Counted from the first letter of the stretch, positions 45,011-57,840 are shown. The stretch: DNA of 64,000 nt from Melieria omissa (GCA_963971225.1 OZ020267.1:104588392-104652391), one strand, 5' to 3'. Notes: generated from the sequence alone by a model not told the origin. Numbers and translations: made by a program.

Positions 45011-47420
45011 CAACTTCATATGAGTTTTTACGCTATTAGTTCTTTTTCTTTAGCTTCTTTAAACTGAATTTTCAAATTCCAACTTTCTATGAAAACATAA
45101 CCTCACTTCTCTCTCACACTTTGTCTAATGTTTCACTACTCAATTTTACGATATTACCATAAAAACCTGCACACTTACCGGCTTCAATGCCGATTACATA
45201 TATCCACTTTCATATTTTACTGCCCATTACACTTACAACAATTTACACCAACACTCCAACGAACCACCTGCACCTCATCCCATTCGCTTCTGCATGCGCT
45301 TTAACGACACTGCTCAAGTGGCTGCTTATGCACATTTACCGCTTTTAAGTGGCCGTCACTCCCCCATGAAAATACCAACAATGCGGACTACATGCGCTGC
45401 GCTTCCGGCCGACTCCTTGGGCCACAACAGGAACTGGAGCTGGAGTCACTTGTTTGCTCTGCCGTCTGCACAGTTTGCATGCATGTGAAAACACTTGTGT
45501 GCACACACCGGCGCATAGAAGTTTTGTAGACTTTCGCTTTCATTAAATCAAAGATTTGTGCTACCAAAAACTGCTTCCACTGCTCCTGAAAAACAAATAA
45601 CAAAAAACAAACCGACACAGACTTGCAGTGTGGCCAGGCTTTTTCCCAATATTTTGCCTAATAAAATGTCAAAAATCAAAATTTCCCCACACCTACCACA
45701 ACTTTTTGTGTTCACACTCGCTTTTAAAATATCCCTTTTGCATTTTTACCCACCGCGTGTTTCGTTCCATCCCTTCACTCATTTGTTCTGTACAATTTTG
45801 GCGTCTTGTCTATTTAACTTTCAACTTATTGCAGTTTCATGTTCCTGGCCCATAATCCGTTATGCACATTTTTAACCTTTTTGTCAGCTTTTCATCCCTT
45901 CTTCCTTGTCTTCCTTTTGTGCTGCTGCTGCTGTCTCACCTCACGCATCGTTGCCGCCACAGTGGCGACAACAATCATTCTTTGTCATATTTTCTTAATG
46001 ATTTCCGTAATGTCTGCTTCAGATTTATTTGACTTCACTGCCGTTCAGAACGTTTCGCTGCCACCACTCTACACTTTTCTTCCCCTATGCTGTTGTATTT
46101 CTGCTTTTGTTTTCCTTCGACTTATCTTTTTTGGCAGGTTTTGGCCTTCCTGTTGGTTTTCTTGGTCACTTTTCGAGTGCGACTTGGCCGTTTTATTAGC
46201 CGCGCACACGAATTTTTCAAGTGGTCTGCCGGTTTTTGAAGTTGTCCGCTTTTCGTGTGCGCTCAAGTTGCACTCAAGTTGGCCACCTTTGAGGCAGGCA
46301 AAGTACAGGACGCAAGGATTCTTGCTGGCAAGCGTCCAAAACAAAAAATTTAAGATACCTTTGTCAGGATTTGGGTTTTTCGCTCTGACAGTTGGGTTGG
46401 GGTGGGAAATTTATTGAAGGAAATGTGAAATTGATTTCAGCAATTTGAAATGATTTTAAGTGATTGAATTAAACATTTAATAATTTAAATATTATCTAAA
46501 TTTAACTCAGATTTAATATATTTTTTATCTTGTTTTTTATTTGTTTTTATATTTTTATTTATTTTATTTAAATATATATTTTTTAAAACTTTCTAACTTC
46601 TAATATTTTGATTCAGTTTTCTTTCATTCTTTCTATTTTGCTTAGAATAAATTTAATAAATTTTATTGTATTTTTTTATTCTTGCCAGTTTAGTTCTATA
46701 TTTTTTCTATTTGTTTCGTAGTTTTATTGATTTTGTTATATTTTTTCAGTTTATTTTAATTTTTGATTTAATTTTTTCACATGAACTCTAATTATAAAAT
46801 TTGTTTTTTTATTGTTTATAGTTGGGTCTTTAATTTAATTCGTTAATGTCAATTTTTTGAAAATTAATTTTTATATTTTTTCCTTTTGTTTTGTAAACGT
46901 TTATTGATTTTTTAACATTTCTGCTAACTTATTCGAATTATTAAATTATCTTTTTCCACATTAATTCTAATTATTTTAATTGTTTTATTTTAAAAATTTT
47001 TGAATTAATTTTTTCTCATTAATTCTACTTATTCAACTTTTTTTATTTAAGAAATTATTTATAGTGGGGTCTTACTTTTACTTCTTTAATGCTCTTTAAT
47101 TTTCTTAAATAAGTTTGTTTTATAAATTAATTTCTTTATGAAATTAATTGTTTTAACAAATTCTTCCGATTCTGCATTTAAAATTGTTCTTCGTATATTT
47201 CAAAATAATCTTTTGTGGGGCATTCCTCACAATTGGGCATTAATTCAGTCAATTGCTTTGGTTGCAGTCTTGACTAAATTTCCTTAGTAGACCCACAAGC
47301 TTAATACAGGGTACCACAAATAAAAAATATTTGTTAATAGAGATAAACTCGAAGTGTGTCTTGGCTAAAAATGCCATCAACATGTTTCGTTCTAAAGAAA
47401 CCCAAAAGAAATATTAGGAG
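45011..47420. other. Non-coding stretch; very AT-rich from 46430
   Basis: A 192-codon open frame (45839-46417) is hydrophobic and Cys/Phe-rich from T-rich sequence; no family is recognised. 46430-47160 is almost entirely A/T. Confidence 0.5.
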
Positions 47421-47572
47421 GTATTCACACCGGGCTCGTTACTCTGTTAGTTCGGTACTCGGTTGTTTTTTGCGTGTATTATTTTTCTTGTAAAAGAGTC
47501 AAACAAAAACAAACTACACGTACAAAATAAGCGAGTATCGAACTAAAAATTAAACGAGCCCGGTGTTAATAT
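47421..47572. mobile_element. ~150-bp fold-back MITE
   Basis: Left end GGTATTCACACCGGGCTCGT and the inverse of ACGAGCCCGGTGTTAATATC pair; further in, GTTCGGTACTCG pairs with CGAGTATCGAAC. Most of the element can fold into one hairpin with an A/T-rich loop. TA next to the ends could be the target duplication. Confidence 0.75.
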
Positions 47573-48083
47573 CTATTGCTGAATCTTTGTTGTTGGTTGT
47601 AAAAAAATTTTCTGTTTCATTTCAAATTCATTCAATTAATTTTTAATTCAATTATGGGTTAGCACTTTTAAAAGAAGCTCTGCTCGTATGGAAGTCGTAG
47701 AGACTTCAGAACATGAGAGAAATTGCAAAGTTCATGTCGACATCCTCATGGTTCCCAGTTTGAGAACTTCTTTAAAGAAGACCATCACCCTAACCTATGT
47801 TAAGCTTGCGTACATATCACTTGAATACAGTGGAGGCTGGGACTAATTTTTGTCAAAATTCCAACGGATACCGACCGCCACACTGAATTCGATTCAACTA
47901 TTAGAATTGCCACCTGGCAATTTCAAGTCCTACTTGTACCAGAGTTGCTGGCTGTCGTTGAATACTCCTTACATACATTTTAGTCTTTAAAAAAGAAATC
48001 TCGAAACTTTGCTTTCGACTATTTTGTAACAATGTTTGCATTGTTTTTTCATAAAGGTTTTACAGCACAAAAATATTGGAACA
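47573..48083. other. Non-coding stretch
   Basis: Nothing recognised. Confidence 0.4.
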
Positions 48084-48318
48084 CAGTGGTGTCTGGATAC
48101 AGTGAACTAATTATTGCAAGGCCTGTTCACTGTATTGGGGTTGTTCACTATATCAAGGTTAACATTTTTGTTCAAAAACTCGTTTTATTTGCTAAAAAAA
48201 ACGTTGCTTGTTGCTTGAAAATTGTTTTCTATATTTAGAGGCTCGATGTCAAAATTTGGGTGTTCACTATATCGAGGTGTTCACTATATAGGGGGTTCAT
48301 TATACCCAGACACGACTG
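48084..48318. mobile_element. 235-bp CAGT-type MITE (pogo/mariner-like)
   Basis: CAGTGGTGTCTGGATACAGT at the left matches the inverse of the right end (CAGTCGTGTCTGGGTATAAT read inward). Subterminal repeats of GTTCACTATAT occur four times. The CAG start recalls pogo/Tigger ends, but the flanking dinucleotides (CA and TA) do not form a perfect TA duplication. Confidence 0.7.
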
Positions 48319-48776
48319 TAGTTTTCTAGTGGCTTTTTTTATTTATTTTAAAATTTATTTTCACAAATTTGGATGTTTACGTTACACAGCCTTGTAAACG
48401 TTGCGAGATACGTCACGCTACAGAGTAATAAATAAAAATTAGATTATTGACATGAATGGGGTATTTACGTTATCCTGTTTTTAGATTACCCCGAGTTCAG
48501 ACCTCTTAGTCGAAAGTGTACAAAAAATTTATTAACTATAGTGATTATGAAGTTTTGTTCCATCTCCGTAACTTTGAGGTGAGTTTGCTCTGGGAAAAAT
48601 ATTTTCTTTTTGCTCTTTGACTTCCTTCCTTTTTTTATTTCCCAATTTCGATATCTTGTTATTGAACTGTTTTCTTTTCTGATTTTGAATTATCTATTGA
48701 TATGATAATAATTTTTTGAAGTAAAAATATCTACTTTCGGCCAAGAAACGCTATGCTGACATTTTTAGTTATAATA
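48319..48776. other. Non-coding stretch
   Basis: Nothing recognised. Confidence 0.4.
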
Positions 48777-49003
48777 ATAATAATTTACTGGCACGACAGC
48801 CCGCAACCAACCGTGTTGTGCGTGCGAGTTGGGAGCTTTTTCATAGACAATTTTTACTCTCAGAGGTTTGCCATTTCCTGCTGCCGCCGAAAGAAAAATG
48901 GTTGTATTTCTTTTTTTCGGTGTTAATGCAACGGAGTCTTGAACCTGAATTCGAGCGTCGCATTTGGCTCGCGGCCCAACGCACTAGCCAGCTGAGATAC
49001 GGC
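48777..49003 (-). mobile_element. tRNA-derived SINE (SINE-B) with (ATT)n tail
   Basis: On the minus strand there is a box A, TCTCAGCTGGCTAGTGCGTT (inverse of 48978-48997), and a box B, GGTTCAAGACTCC (inverse of 48933-48945), at tRNA-like spacing. They are followed by GAAATGGCAAACCTCTGAGA and GAAAAAGCTCCC, and an ATTATTATTAT tail. The head differs from SINE-A, but the GGCAAACCTC block resembles SINE-A's GGCAAAACCTCC. Confidence 0.75.
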
Positions 49004-51440
49004 GGAGAATGCGCTGATATTTTTCGTATCTTCCTAAAAATTAATTGACTACCTATTAGATAACTTATATAGAAATAAAACTTTTTTGTATAACTTTTAG
49101 AATCGATTTTTGGACACTATCCCTTTGTTCTATACGAAGGTACACGGGTACCTTCATACAAAATACAGTAAACCAATACAGTTTCAATGTGAAATTACTT
49201 GTTCATATTTGAGTGGACCCCATTTTAAATTTGAAATCAAAGTTGTATTCAAATATAAGTTAAATTTAGGACATCCGATTGAAGTCGTCGACTTCACATG
49301 CGTGTTACTCCAAGATGTTTTACACTTTGAAGTTTGCTCTGGAAAACCAAGTAGGCAATTGCCAACGTATGTAAGACCCAAGTAGGCGCAAAAATATTAC
49401 AAATTTGTATTCAAAGCTCTAAACATTACGTCCACCATGCTGCAGCGGATAACGTTTTTACTTCTGAGGCACTCCTCGACCCCTAAAGTCATCGATATTC
49501 GGCGATATCAACATTTGGATGGGTCTCGGAAAAATCAAAACTTTTGTTCGCACGGTGTAATTTTCACGGGATTTTCACTCAGTGCATCATAACTTTGTCA
49601 TTTTTCTTTCAATTCTATTGATGTCAGGCTTAATATTTGCTCAAATAATATATCTTTCATCTTAGATTTTTAAACCAGAGGAGATCATTTATTTTATCTA
49701 TAAAAAACTATTCGAAAATTTATGATTTTTGACATTGGTCAAAAAATTCTTTCTTTTTTTTTGTAATTTCATCGTCAGTAACTTCCCAAATCTCAGCTGA
49801 TTTGGACAATCTATATATCGTTCGAAAGGTTAGTTAATTACCTTCTGAACGCCACATGTGTTAGCCGGTTGGTTGGTTTACGAGATATGTGCTCATAGCT
49901 GAAATAGAGAAAAAAACGTGTTTTTCGAAGATTTGTTGAAAACGCTTCTTAAGACAATTTTTTGATTTTCAGCTTCGTGTTCAGCAGCCGAAGATTAGTC
50001 TAAAAAATACTTTTGTTTTTAGGAGCACGCAATGAGTTGATGATTTTTTTTTTTCGAGTAGTCTAAATCTTGAGAAGGTAACGTGCGAGGATATTGGTGG
50101 TTCAAAGTCCCCAAATATTTGCTAGCTTTAAAAATTATGGGTGGCGCATTGATTTCAAATGGTATTGGGGTAAAAAAATGTACGCCTTCTAAAATGAAAT
50201 CCTGTGTGCGCCGCTGATGCCGAAAACTCAGAATAGACAAAACATTACCCTTGTTCTCACAATTTTTACACTAAAAACGGTTCTCAAACAGGTTTCGGAG
50301 CACATAAACCCTTATGTTCGTTTCTGCAAGCATCTGTAGGAACAAAACTACACTCAAACCACCCATCAGTTCCGATCAATGTCAGCAACAACGTAAAATA
50401 CGATAATGCTAAAATTACGGCACAATTAATATCTGTTTAGTGTTTTTAACTTAAATTATCAATAAATAACGCTTTTTTTTAAAAGACAACAACGATTTTT
50501 TAAATTTGTGCGCTATTATTTTTACTTTTCCCATACAACTTGTATTGATTGATAATAGGTGAAAATTTTTCGTATTGGCAGAAGGGTTAATATATTTCCC
50601 AAAAATCAGAAATATCGAGTTTTGATAATCCATTATATTCTTTAATATGCAAAAAATGTGTCTATATTCAAACACTGGCACACTCACTACACAAGTTGTG
50701 TAGTTAATTTTTATTTGAGGCACTCTGTGTTTCACTTTTTCTCAACGTACATTTGTTCCTCATTTGATGTTCGGTTTATGTCTTTGCTAGACACGAACAA
50801 GGTGAATGCACATTCTATTTTGATAATAGCCGGTAGATGGCGCTATGCATTTTTAAGCCAGAAGGGAAAATGTTAGTAATTTTTTTTAATCAGATTTTTA
50901 TATTTATTAAAAATCCTATTGATTTATTTTGTTTAATTTCTTATATTTTATTATAAATTTTATTTAATTATTTATTTATTATATTTTATTTTATATTTTT
51001 TTTATTTATTAATTTATTTTTTGTATTTTGTAACTAAAATAAAAAAGAAGCATTAGGTATCAGGCTACAACGGGCTATAGGTGAACTTAGTGTTTCTCAA
51101 GTTCCATTTCTGCTGAATATTAATATTAAAAAATTTGTGTAGCAAAATTGGGTCACAAAAAATTAATGTAATGTGACGGTTTCCTTTCTCAAAGTAATTT
51201 ACTAAAAGAAAAATTTTCATTAAGAGTTTTTAGCCGCAAAATGACTGTCAGAACTCACAGTTAATGCCAAAAAATGCATCTAATTATGGATAAATACGAA
51301 ATTTTCTAACACTATCTAAAAATATTTCGTTTTTGTTGAAGTTGAAATCATTTTTTAACTTTTTTCTAACACCAAAGTTCTTTGGATTCAAAGTTGTTTT
51401 TCTTTAGAATAAATTCCTTTTTGTTGTTAGTAGACGGCTT
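49004..51440. other. Non-coding stretch
   Basis: AT-rich, especially 50880-51030. No gene, RNA or element boundary found. Confidence 0.45.
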
Positions 51441-51441
51441 C

Positions 51442-51447
51442 TTTATT
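51442..51447 (-). promoter_or_regulatory. Polyadenylation signal candidate for the first TULIP-fold gene
   Basis: AATAAA on the minus strand about 155 bp past the stop codon. An AATTAAA lies closer. Which is used is unknown. Confidence 0.4.
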
Positions 51448-51600
51448 CACAATATTGACATAAAACTAGATACTTTAAACCTCTCAAAAAATCAAACAAA
51501 AAAACTTAAAAATTGCATTTAATTTATACACATCAGCTATACACATAAATATTCTATTTACAACTGCCTCGACACATCGTATGGCAATACACACACACAT

Positions 51601-54600
51601 TTACAGCAACTGTGGCGGAACACACGGCTCCTTGGGCGGCCGGCCGTCATCACCGGCGCCGCCAATGGCGCCAATTAAATCTGCTAGCGTGCGATCGCCA
51701 ATCATGTCGTTGACCAGCGGCACCACCAGTTCGTTGGTAATGTCGGCCAAATTGTCGGTGTTGTCATTGATTGCAATCGTTACCCACTCATCAATGATTT
51801 CGTTAATCTTGCGATTAATGATGCCAATGTCGGAGAGGCCCTCGATTTCCGACTGTACATTGCCGACGCTGGCGTACGTCTTGAACTCCTTCAGGCGCAA
51901 CTTGCCCAGAATGCTGTACTTGGCTGTGCCCCAGATGGCAAAGTCGCTGATGGCGAACTTGGCGCCGGCGCCGCGCTGCAACTTCAGCTTCAGGCCGCTG
52001 TTCATGCGCATCAGCAGAGCGTAGAGCGTTTCGAAGTGCACCTTGTGCCAGTGGAAGCGGAAGGTCACCTTCCTGGTGATCAGGTTGATCTTGAACTCCT
52101 TCACGTCGAAATTGTCCAGGCCGTAGAGTATGAAATTGCGCAGTTCGCCCTCCAGATCAAAGTTGTCAGTGCTGAGTGCAATTTGACGCTGCGACAAACG
52201 TGCCGGCGACAATGGGCCTAAGCCCAAACGGGGAAAGCCGCAAGGCATTTCGCCCTTCTGATACTCGATCCAGTCGACAACCATGCTGGACGCCGAACGA
52301 TCGTAGGCTGAGCGAAAGTAATTTACATGATTAGAAATACATTTTTTTATATATATTGTTTTTTATAAGACAGAATTTTTAAAAGAAATGTTGGCAGGCA
52401 ATTAAAGTCAACGTCATTTATTGCTGAGTTAATAATCGCTTAATCAGTTGCGGACTATCGCTTTTGTATGGTTTTGTTGAGTGTTTTTTTTTATGACTCC
52501 TAATCAACGGGGTGGATCTTTAAAAATGTTGAGATCTTAATTTTGTGTGCTTATCACACACCGATTGGCAGCCACTTGGGATATGCTTCTTTATAAATAT
52601 TTGTGGGCTTTAAGGCAAACAAATATTTTAGCTGAAATTTCGAGATATTATTTATGGGAGAGAAGTATATTTTTTGCATGACATGGTTTGAGGTCAAACA
52701 ATAAAGTCAGGTTCCAGTCTTAGTAGTTCAATCATGGATCATTATAGATCAATAAATTCATCAATCATTTGGTTCATGCTCAAGTATGAAAATTTCAAGT
52801 TCAAAGAAAGTTTTGTTTACCTTAACCTTAATATAGGGAATCTTTCAACTAAAGTGTAGACTAACTTATTAGTCAAATAGATTCCCAGGGAATGTTTTCA
52901 TATTTAATAAAGATTTAGAAATCACTTCCACAAAGTTCTCCCGCCCAAGTTTTCCACTTACTTATTGAAATACACCAAATTTTAAACTAGAACAAAGATA
53001 TCAACAGTGGGAATGAGAGGTATGCATTAAGTAAAGAGAGACTGAGAGATGTTGAGCAAAGAAACGGAGATATAGGGAAGATGTATGGTAGTAAAGTCCA
53101 TAGATAGCTAAAGCTTCTTCTCAGATGAAAATATTTCAAATTAACCAGTCAACTAGTGGCTGCGACTTCATTTTAGTTCTCTTCAAGTCTAAATTATTCA
53201 AATCTTCACATTAATAATTTACTGTGTCTTAAAAGGTTCACTCTTCAAGTCAAGACGTTCTCAAATCTAGTCGTTATGAGATATTGTGTCCTCAGCTTAG
53301 TATTTTGCAAATCTTAATGTTCCAAAACTACTAGTTAACGAGTTATTGCATCTCTTATTCAGTACTTTTCAAGTCTTAATACTCCTAGTCTACTGTTTAA
53401 GGACTTGAAGTGTCTTAAAATCATTAACTTTAGTGTATAAATGTTTCAAAATTATCTCGTTAAAAAGTTATTGTGTCCTAGCTTAGCATTTTTCACATCT
53501 AAATTGGCAAAATCTACTGGTTAACGAGTTATTGCTTCTTTGATTCAGTACTTTTCAAGTCTTAATACTCTAAGTTATCTCTTAAGATGTTGAAGAGTCT
53601 TAAAATCATTCATTTTTTAGAATAAATGTTTCCAAATTGTTTCGTTAACGAGTTAAGGTATCCTCGGCTAAGCGTTTTTCTAATCAAAACGTTCCCAATT
53701 GACTCTATAAGGAGTTGTTATCTCTTGAAATCATCAGTCTTCAAGTCTAAATGATTCTAAATTGTCTCGTTAACAAGTTATTATGTCTTCGCCTCAGCAT
53801 TGTTCTAGTCTTCTTGTTCTAAATCTGCTAGTTAACGAGTTATTGTGTCTTTTATTCAGTACTCTTCAAGTCTATATACTCCAAGTCTACTTTTAAAGGA
53901 GTTGAAGTGTCTTAAAATCATTAATTATTGAGTCTCAATGTTTCCAATTGTTTCGTTAACGAGTTATGGTATCCTCGGCTAAGCGTTTTTCTAGTCTAAA
54001 CGTTCCCAATTGATACTTTAAAGAGTTGTTTCCTCTTAAAACTATCAGTCTTCAAGTCTAAATGATTCCAAATTGTCTCGTTAACGAGTTATTATGTCTT
54101 CGGCTTAGCATTGTTCCATTCTTCTTGTTCTAAAACTACTAGTTAACGAGTTATTGTGTCTTTTATTCAGTACTCTTCAAGTCTACATACTCCAAGTCTA
54201 CTTTTTAAGAAGTTGAAATGTCTTAAAATCATAAATTTTTGAGTCTAAATGATTCCAAATTGTCTCGTTAACGAGTTATTATGTCTTCGGCTCAGCATTG
54301 TTCTAGTCTTCTTGTTTTAAATCTGCTTGTTAACGAGTTATTGTGTCTTTTATTCAGTACTCTTCAAGTCTACATACTCCAAGTCTTCTTTTAAAGGAGT
54401 TGAAGTGTCTTAATATCATTCATTACTGAGTCTAAATGTCGAGAATCGACCTTTTAAGGAGTTTTTGCCTCTTGAATTGATCAGTCTTCAAGTCTAAATG
54501 ATTCTAAATTGTCTCGTTAACGAGTTATTGCGTCCTCAATTCTACACTCTTTAAGCAACAATATTCCCGAATCGCGTTATTTCGTTTTAAGGTCATCACA

Positions 54601-55825
54601 ACTTTAAACTTGAATGCTTTCAAATCTACCAGTTACTGAGTTATAGCTTCTTTGCCTTTCAAACCCACTATTTTTCGAGTATAAATGTTCCATATGCTCC
54701 AATTAATGAGTTATTGCGTCTTTAAGTCTTCATGTAGAAATGTTTAAAGTCAGATTAATACGTCTTGAGGTCATCAGAACCCAAAAGTTGAAGGCTTTCA
54801 AATCTATCAGTTACTGAGTTATTGCTTTTTTGCCTTTTAAACCCAATAATTTTCAAGTCGAAATGTCCTATATGCTCGAGTTAACGAGTTATTGCGTCTT
54901 TAATTTAGAACTCTTCAAGTAAATATGTTTTGAAATTAGGTTAATACGTTTTTAAGGTCATCACAACTTTAAACTTCAATGCTTTCAAATCTATCAGTTA
55001 CTACTCCACAACTTCAAAGTTGAATTGCTTATTGCTTCTCCTACGTCTAAGTCTTGAAAAGAAAGCGAAAATAAGTTCTACAATCCTTACATTTTTTCAA
55101 TATTTTCGAATCGTCGATCCAAGACGACTCCACTACTCCTGAAGAAGTCATAAAGTCTGAAGGAATTGCATTCCTTTTGAATCCTTTTTTGGTGATATTG
55201 GCGAGAGAGTCTTCTACGCTTTGCTCAGGGTATTGGATCATTCATGTGCAATGCATTTCCGATCTTTTCTAACAACTTCATAATGGAGTGAAAAACTTAC
55301 CAAATCACTAATCACTCTTTAAATTGTATAAGGATTTGGTTGTTGATTGAGTAAGGAAAATTGGAAATGGACTTGGTACGATCGAGATTATGATTGTAAT
55401 TTTTAATGTAAAAAATATTTAATTGTAAAATAGTTGTGATCACGAAGTATCAAATATGTTTTTCGAACATTATTTGAAGGTCCGCCCAACTCCGTCAGTC
55501 TAATAATCACAAAGAACTCAAAATTTCAATGGTTTTCAAATTGAATCGACCTAACAAACAGAAAGAAACCGAAACTACTGTGACTTACAAATTGAATGGA
55601 CTCCCAAAATTTTCCAATTTCATGTCTCTTTATATAAGTTTTCTCTTTCATACACACACATTTTTCCATCACAACACTCAACTTCCTCATCGCCTTCAAT
55701 TTCCTTGCAGGCTTGTCAGTTCCCAAATATTTTTCCCACTTACCATTCAATTTTTCTGCAATTTCATAGCCAGCGGTCAGCGCCACCAGCGCAAACAGCA
55801 CCAACAGCACCAACAGGAACTTCAT
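51601..55825 (-). CDS. Secreted TULIP/JHBP-like (group-7 allergen-like) protein 1, 262 aa
   Basis: Exon 1 is 55825-55744 and exon 2 is 52307-51601; the intron is GT-AG, phase 1. Residues 1-19 (MKFLLVLLVLFALVALTAG) form a signal peptide. The mature protein has the amphipathic beta-strand pattern of the group-7 mite allergen/juvenile-hormone-binding-like family: EMPCGFPRLGLGPLSP, then LYGLDNFDVKEFKINLITRK, then GLKLKLQRGAGAKFAISDFA, and a helical IDEWVTIAINDNTDNLADIT. Cysteines in MPCGFP and EPCVPP are shared with both neighbours and may form a disulfide. Length fits the family (about 240-290 aa). Such proteins are extracellular and probably carry hydrophobic ligands; the ligand here is unknown. 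Resembles a Drosophila multi-gene cluster (CG7916/CG8997 type) from memory only. The intron is 3.4 kb, swollen by tandem repeats. A good TATA/initiator pair precedes exon 1. Confidence 0.9.
52990..55020. repeat. Higher-order tandem repeat filling the intron of TULIP gene 1
   Basis: Phrases such as GTTAACGAGTTATTGTGTCT, TTCAGTACTCTTCAAGTCTA and CTTAAAATCATTAATTTTTG recur, in composite units of about 190 bp with 60-125-bp sub-units. Many units have the 12-bp palindrome CTCGTTAACGAG. The array is interspersed with diverged copies and accounts for most of the intron. Confidence 0.88.
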
Positions 55826-55882
55826 GTCGTCGTATCCACTCTGGTAATATTTAGTTGTCCGAATTGAGCCAGTAAACTAAAC

Positions 55883-55912
55883 TCCAACCGCTACCGGGCT
55901 GTGCGTTTTATA
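55883..55912 (-). promoter_or_regulatory. TATA box and initiator of TULIP gene 1
   Basis: TATAAAA on the minus strand (55912-55906) is followed 29 nt later by GGAGTTTAGT with the initiator A at about 55883. This leaves a ~58-nt 5' leader before the start codon. Confidence 0.6.
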
Positions 55913-55929
55913 CGACGCGATACGTCGTT

Positions 55930-56575
55930 GTTGGCCGCACGGCTAATCGGACCCGTAGTCGCTGCGATAAGTTTTAATCAGGAAACAATTTAACTGCTGT
56001 ATGTACAGTTTCACATTACCAAAAAAACTGTCAAGTGTTGTACATAATTTTTGCAATGCTTTTATTTTTTTTTTGTTTTTTGATACAAAATTAAAAAAGC
56101 CAAATGTGCGGATTAGCGGCGATAGCTTCAAGTGTCCATAAAGTGGTGTGATAAGTATTTATTTTGTTTTTAATCAGACGCTGTTTTAGTGAATGAAGAA
56201 CTTTCTGCATGGTTTTTGGAAATTTTTTGCCAAAATAGATACTAACAAATAATAATTTAAAAAAAATATTGATTTTTTACAGAAATTTCTTGAGAAAAAT
56301 GGCCGCATTTCACCTTTAATTATTTATTTAATTCATTTTTTTTATTTCATTAATTATTATTATTTAAAGTTTGAAGACTAATTTACTAACTTTTGGTCTA
56401 TTTTGGTTCAGATACTTCTTTATGAGTCACATCTAGTAAATTTAAGACCACCAGGTTCTAAGATTAGGGCTACCAAACAGTGTCCTTAAGATAAACATGT
56501 CTTTCTTAAATTTTATTTATGTCTTTCTTAATTTAAATTTTAACTAAATATTCTCCTCATGGACCCGTCTTCATT
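55930..56575. other. Non-coding stretch upstream of TULIP gene 1
   Basis: Presumably promoter-proximal sequence near 55930 then AT-rich spacer. No gene. Confidence 0.4.
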
Positions 56576-56579
56576 CGGT

Positions 56580-57260
56580 TACCAAATGGTTTCCTTAAGG
56601 TTACTAAGTCCTGCAATTTTACTAAAAATTCATAGAAATTGTAGTATCTTCCTTTTGGATCAAACTTCTCTGGGTACAAAATGGTATCCAAAATGTGAAC
56701 ATGTCCTTTTCTTCGTCTTTTTTCGGTTACCAAAGGTTTCCTTAAGGTTAATATGTCCTCCAATTTTACTGAAAACTCATAGACATTATAGTATCTTCCT
56801 TTTGGATCATACTTCTCTGGGTACCAAATGGTATCCAAAATGTGAACATGTCCTTTTCTTCGTCTTTTTTCGGTTACCAAAGGTTTCCTTAAGGTTACTA
56901 AGTCCTCTAATTTTACTGAAAATTCATAGATATTGTAGTATCTTCCTTTTGGATCAAACTTCTCTGGGTACCAAATGGTATCCAAAATGTGAACATGTCC
57001 TTTTCTTTCGTCTTCGTCCGTCTTTTTTCGGTTACCAAAGGTTTTCTTAAGGTTGAGATGTCCTACAATTTTACTAGAAATTTTTTTAGAAATTTTAGTA
57101 TCTTCCGTTTGGATCAAACTTCTCTGGGTTACCACCAAATGGTATCCTAAATGTAGACATGTTCTTCTTTTTCATAGGAAATTGACACTGAAAGTAATAA
57201 TCCTCCTTTTCGAAGCAACTTCTTTGGGTTATTAAACGGTAACCCAAATGTAAGCAAGTC
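56580..57260. repeat. ~147-bp tandem repeat, about four units
   Basis: TTCCTTAAGGTTACTAAGTC, TAGTATCTTCCTTTTGGATC, CTTCTCTGGGTACCAAATGG and AAATGTGAACATGTCC recur every 146-157 bp. The period is close to a multiple of three, which keeps frames open on both strands (193 codons minus, 163 plus). Neither has a signal peptide, known domain or promoter. The right-hand units are more diverged. Confidence 0.9.
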
Positions 57261-57539
57261 CTTCTTTTTGGTGGGAAGTTCAATCTAATATTAAATATCC
57301 ATCTTTGGAATGCAACTTGTCTTACGATTTCTTTATCAGTTTGATTTTTATGCTTTCGAAGTTGGAACTTTTGTTTGTATGGATGTTTTTTCGGGATATT
57401 TAATGAGATATTTTCAGATATTTAAAGTTTTATTGCAATCTGATGTGAAATTCTAAGTTTACGTATGCGTTCTAATATTTATTTTGCCTTAAATTGTTTT
57501 ACTGTTTGACCTTCGTTAGGTTCTGAACTCAACTTTCGA
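57261..57539. other. Non-coding spacer
   Basis: Nothing recognised. Confidence 0.4.
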
Positions 57540-57840
57540 CTGAGTAACTTTCCATATGACCAGCTGAGGACCAGGATTGATGTACTCAGAGGTCACTGCC
57601 TAAAGTGTTGTGAAGGAACATTCTCTAATTAGCTCCATGGATGAAAAAGAGTTGAGGAAATCCTCATCCATGTTCTTGTCCTGGGCTCTTTAGGAGAGGA
57701 AAGCGCTGCCTGGTTCTAGTTCCTTCTCAACAATCTGCGGGACATAGCTAACTAGACTATTCACAGTATACTTAGCTTCATTAGAAGACCAAACTAGTTC
57801 CTTCGAAAAGGATATATGTCCTGGCCGTCTGAAGTGTGTT
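57540..57840 (+). pseudogene. Possible decayed LINE C-terminal fragment
   Basis: Plus-strand translation gives a LRGHCL-like motif, then in another frame EEILIHVLVLGSLGEE and LLNNLRDIAN...ILSFIRRPN. This pattern resembles the end of LINE ORF2 after RNase H (TGHC, HFL.C..L, L..L..FI..S.WF). Stops and frame changes are present and no boundaries are seen, so the call is tentative. Confidence 0.4.

Noticed and set aside
45839..46417. 192-codon hydrophobic open frame
   Set aside because: Composition follows T-rich DNA; no conserved domain, promoter or polyadenylation context.
51581..52024. Long plus-strand open frames opposite TULIP genes 1 and 2 (also 58651-59274)
   Set aside because: They mirror the real minus-strand exons; no signal peptide, family or splice support.
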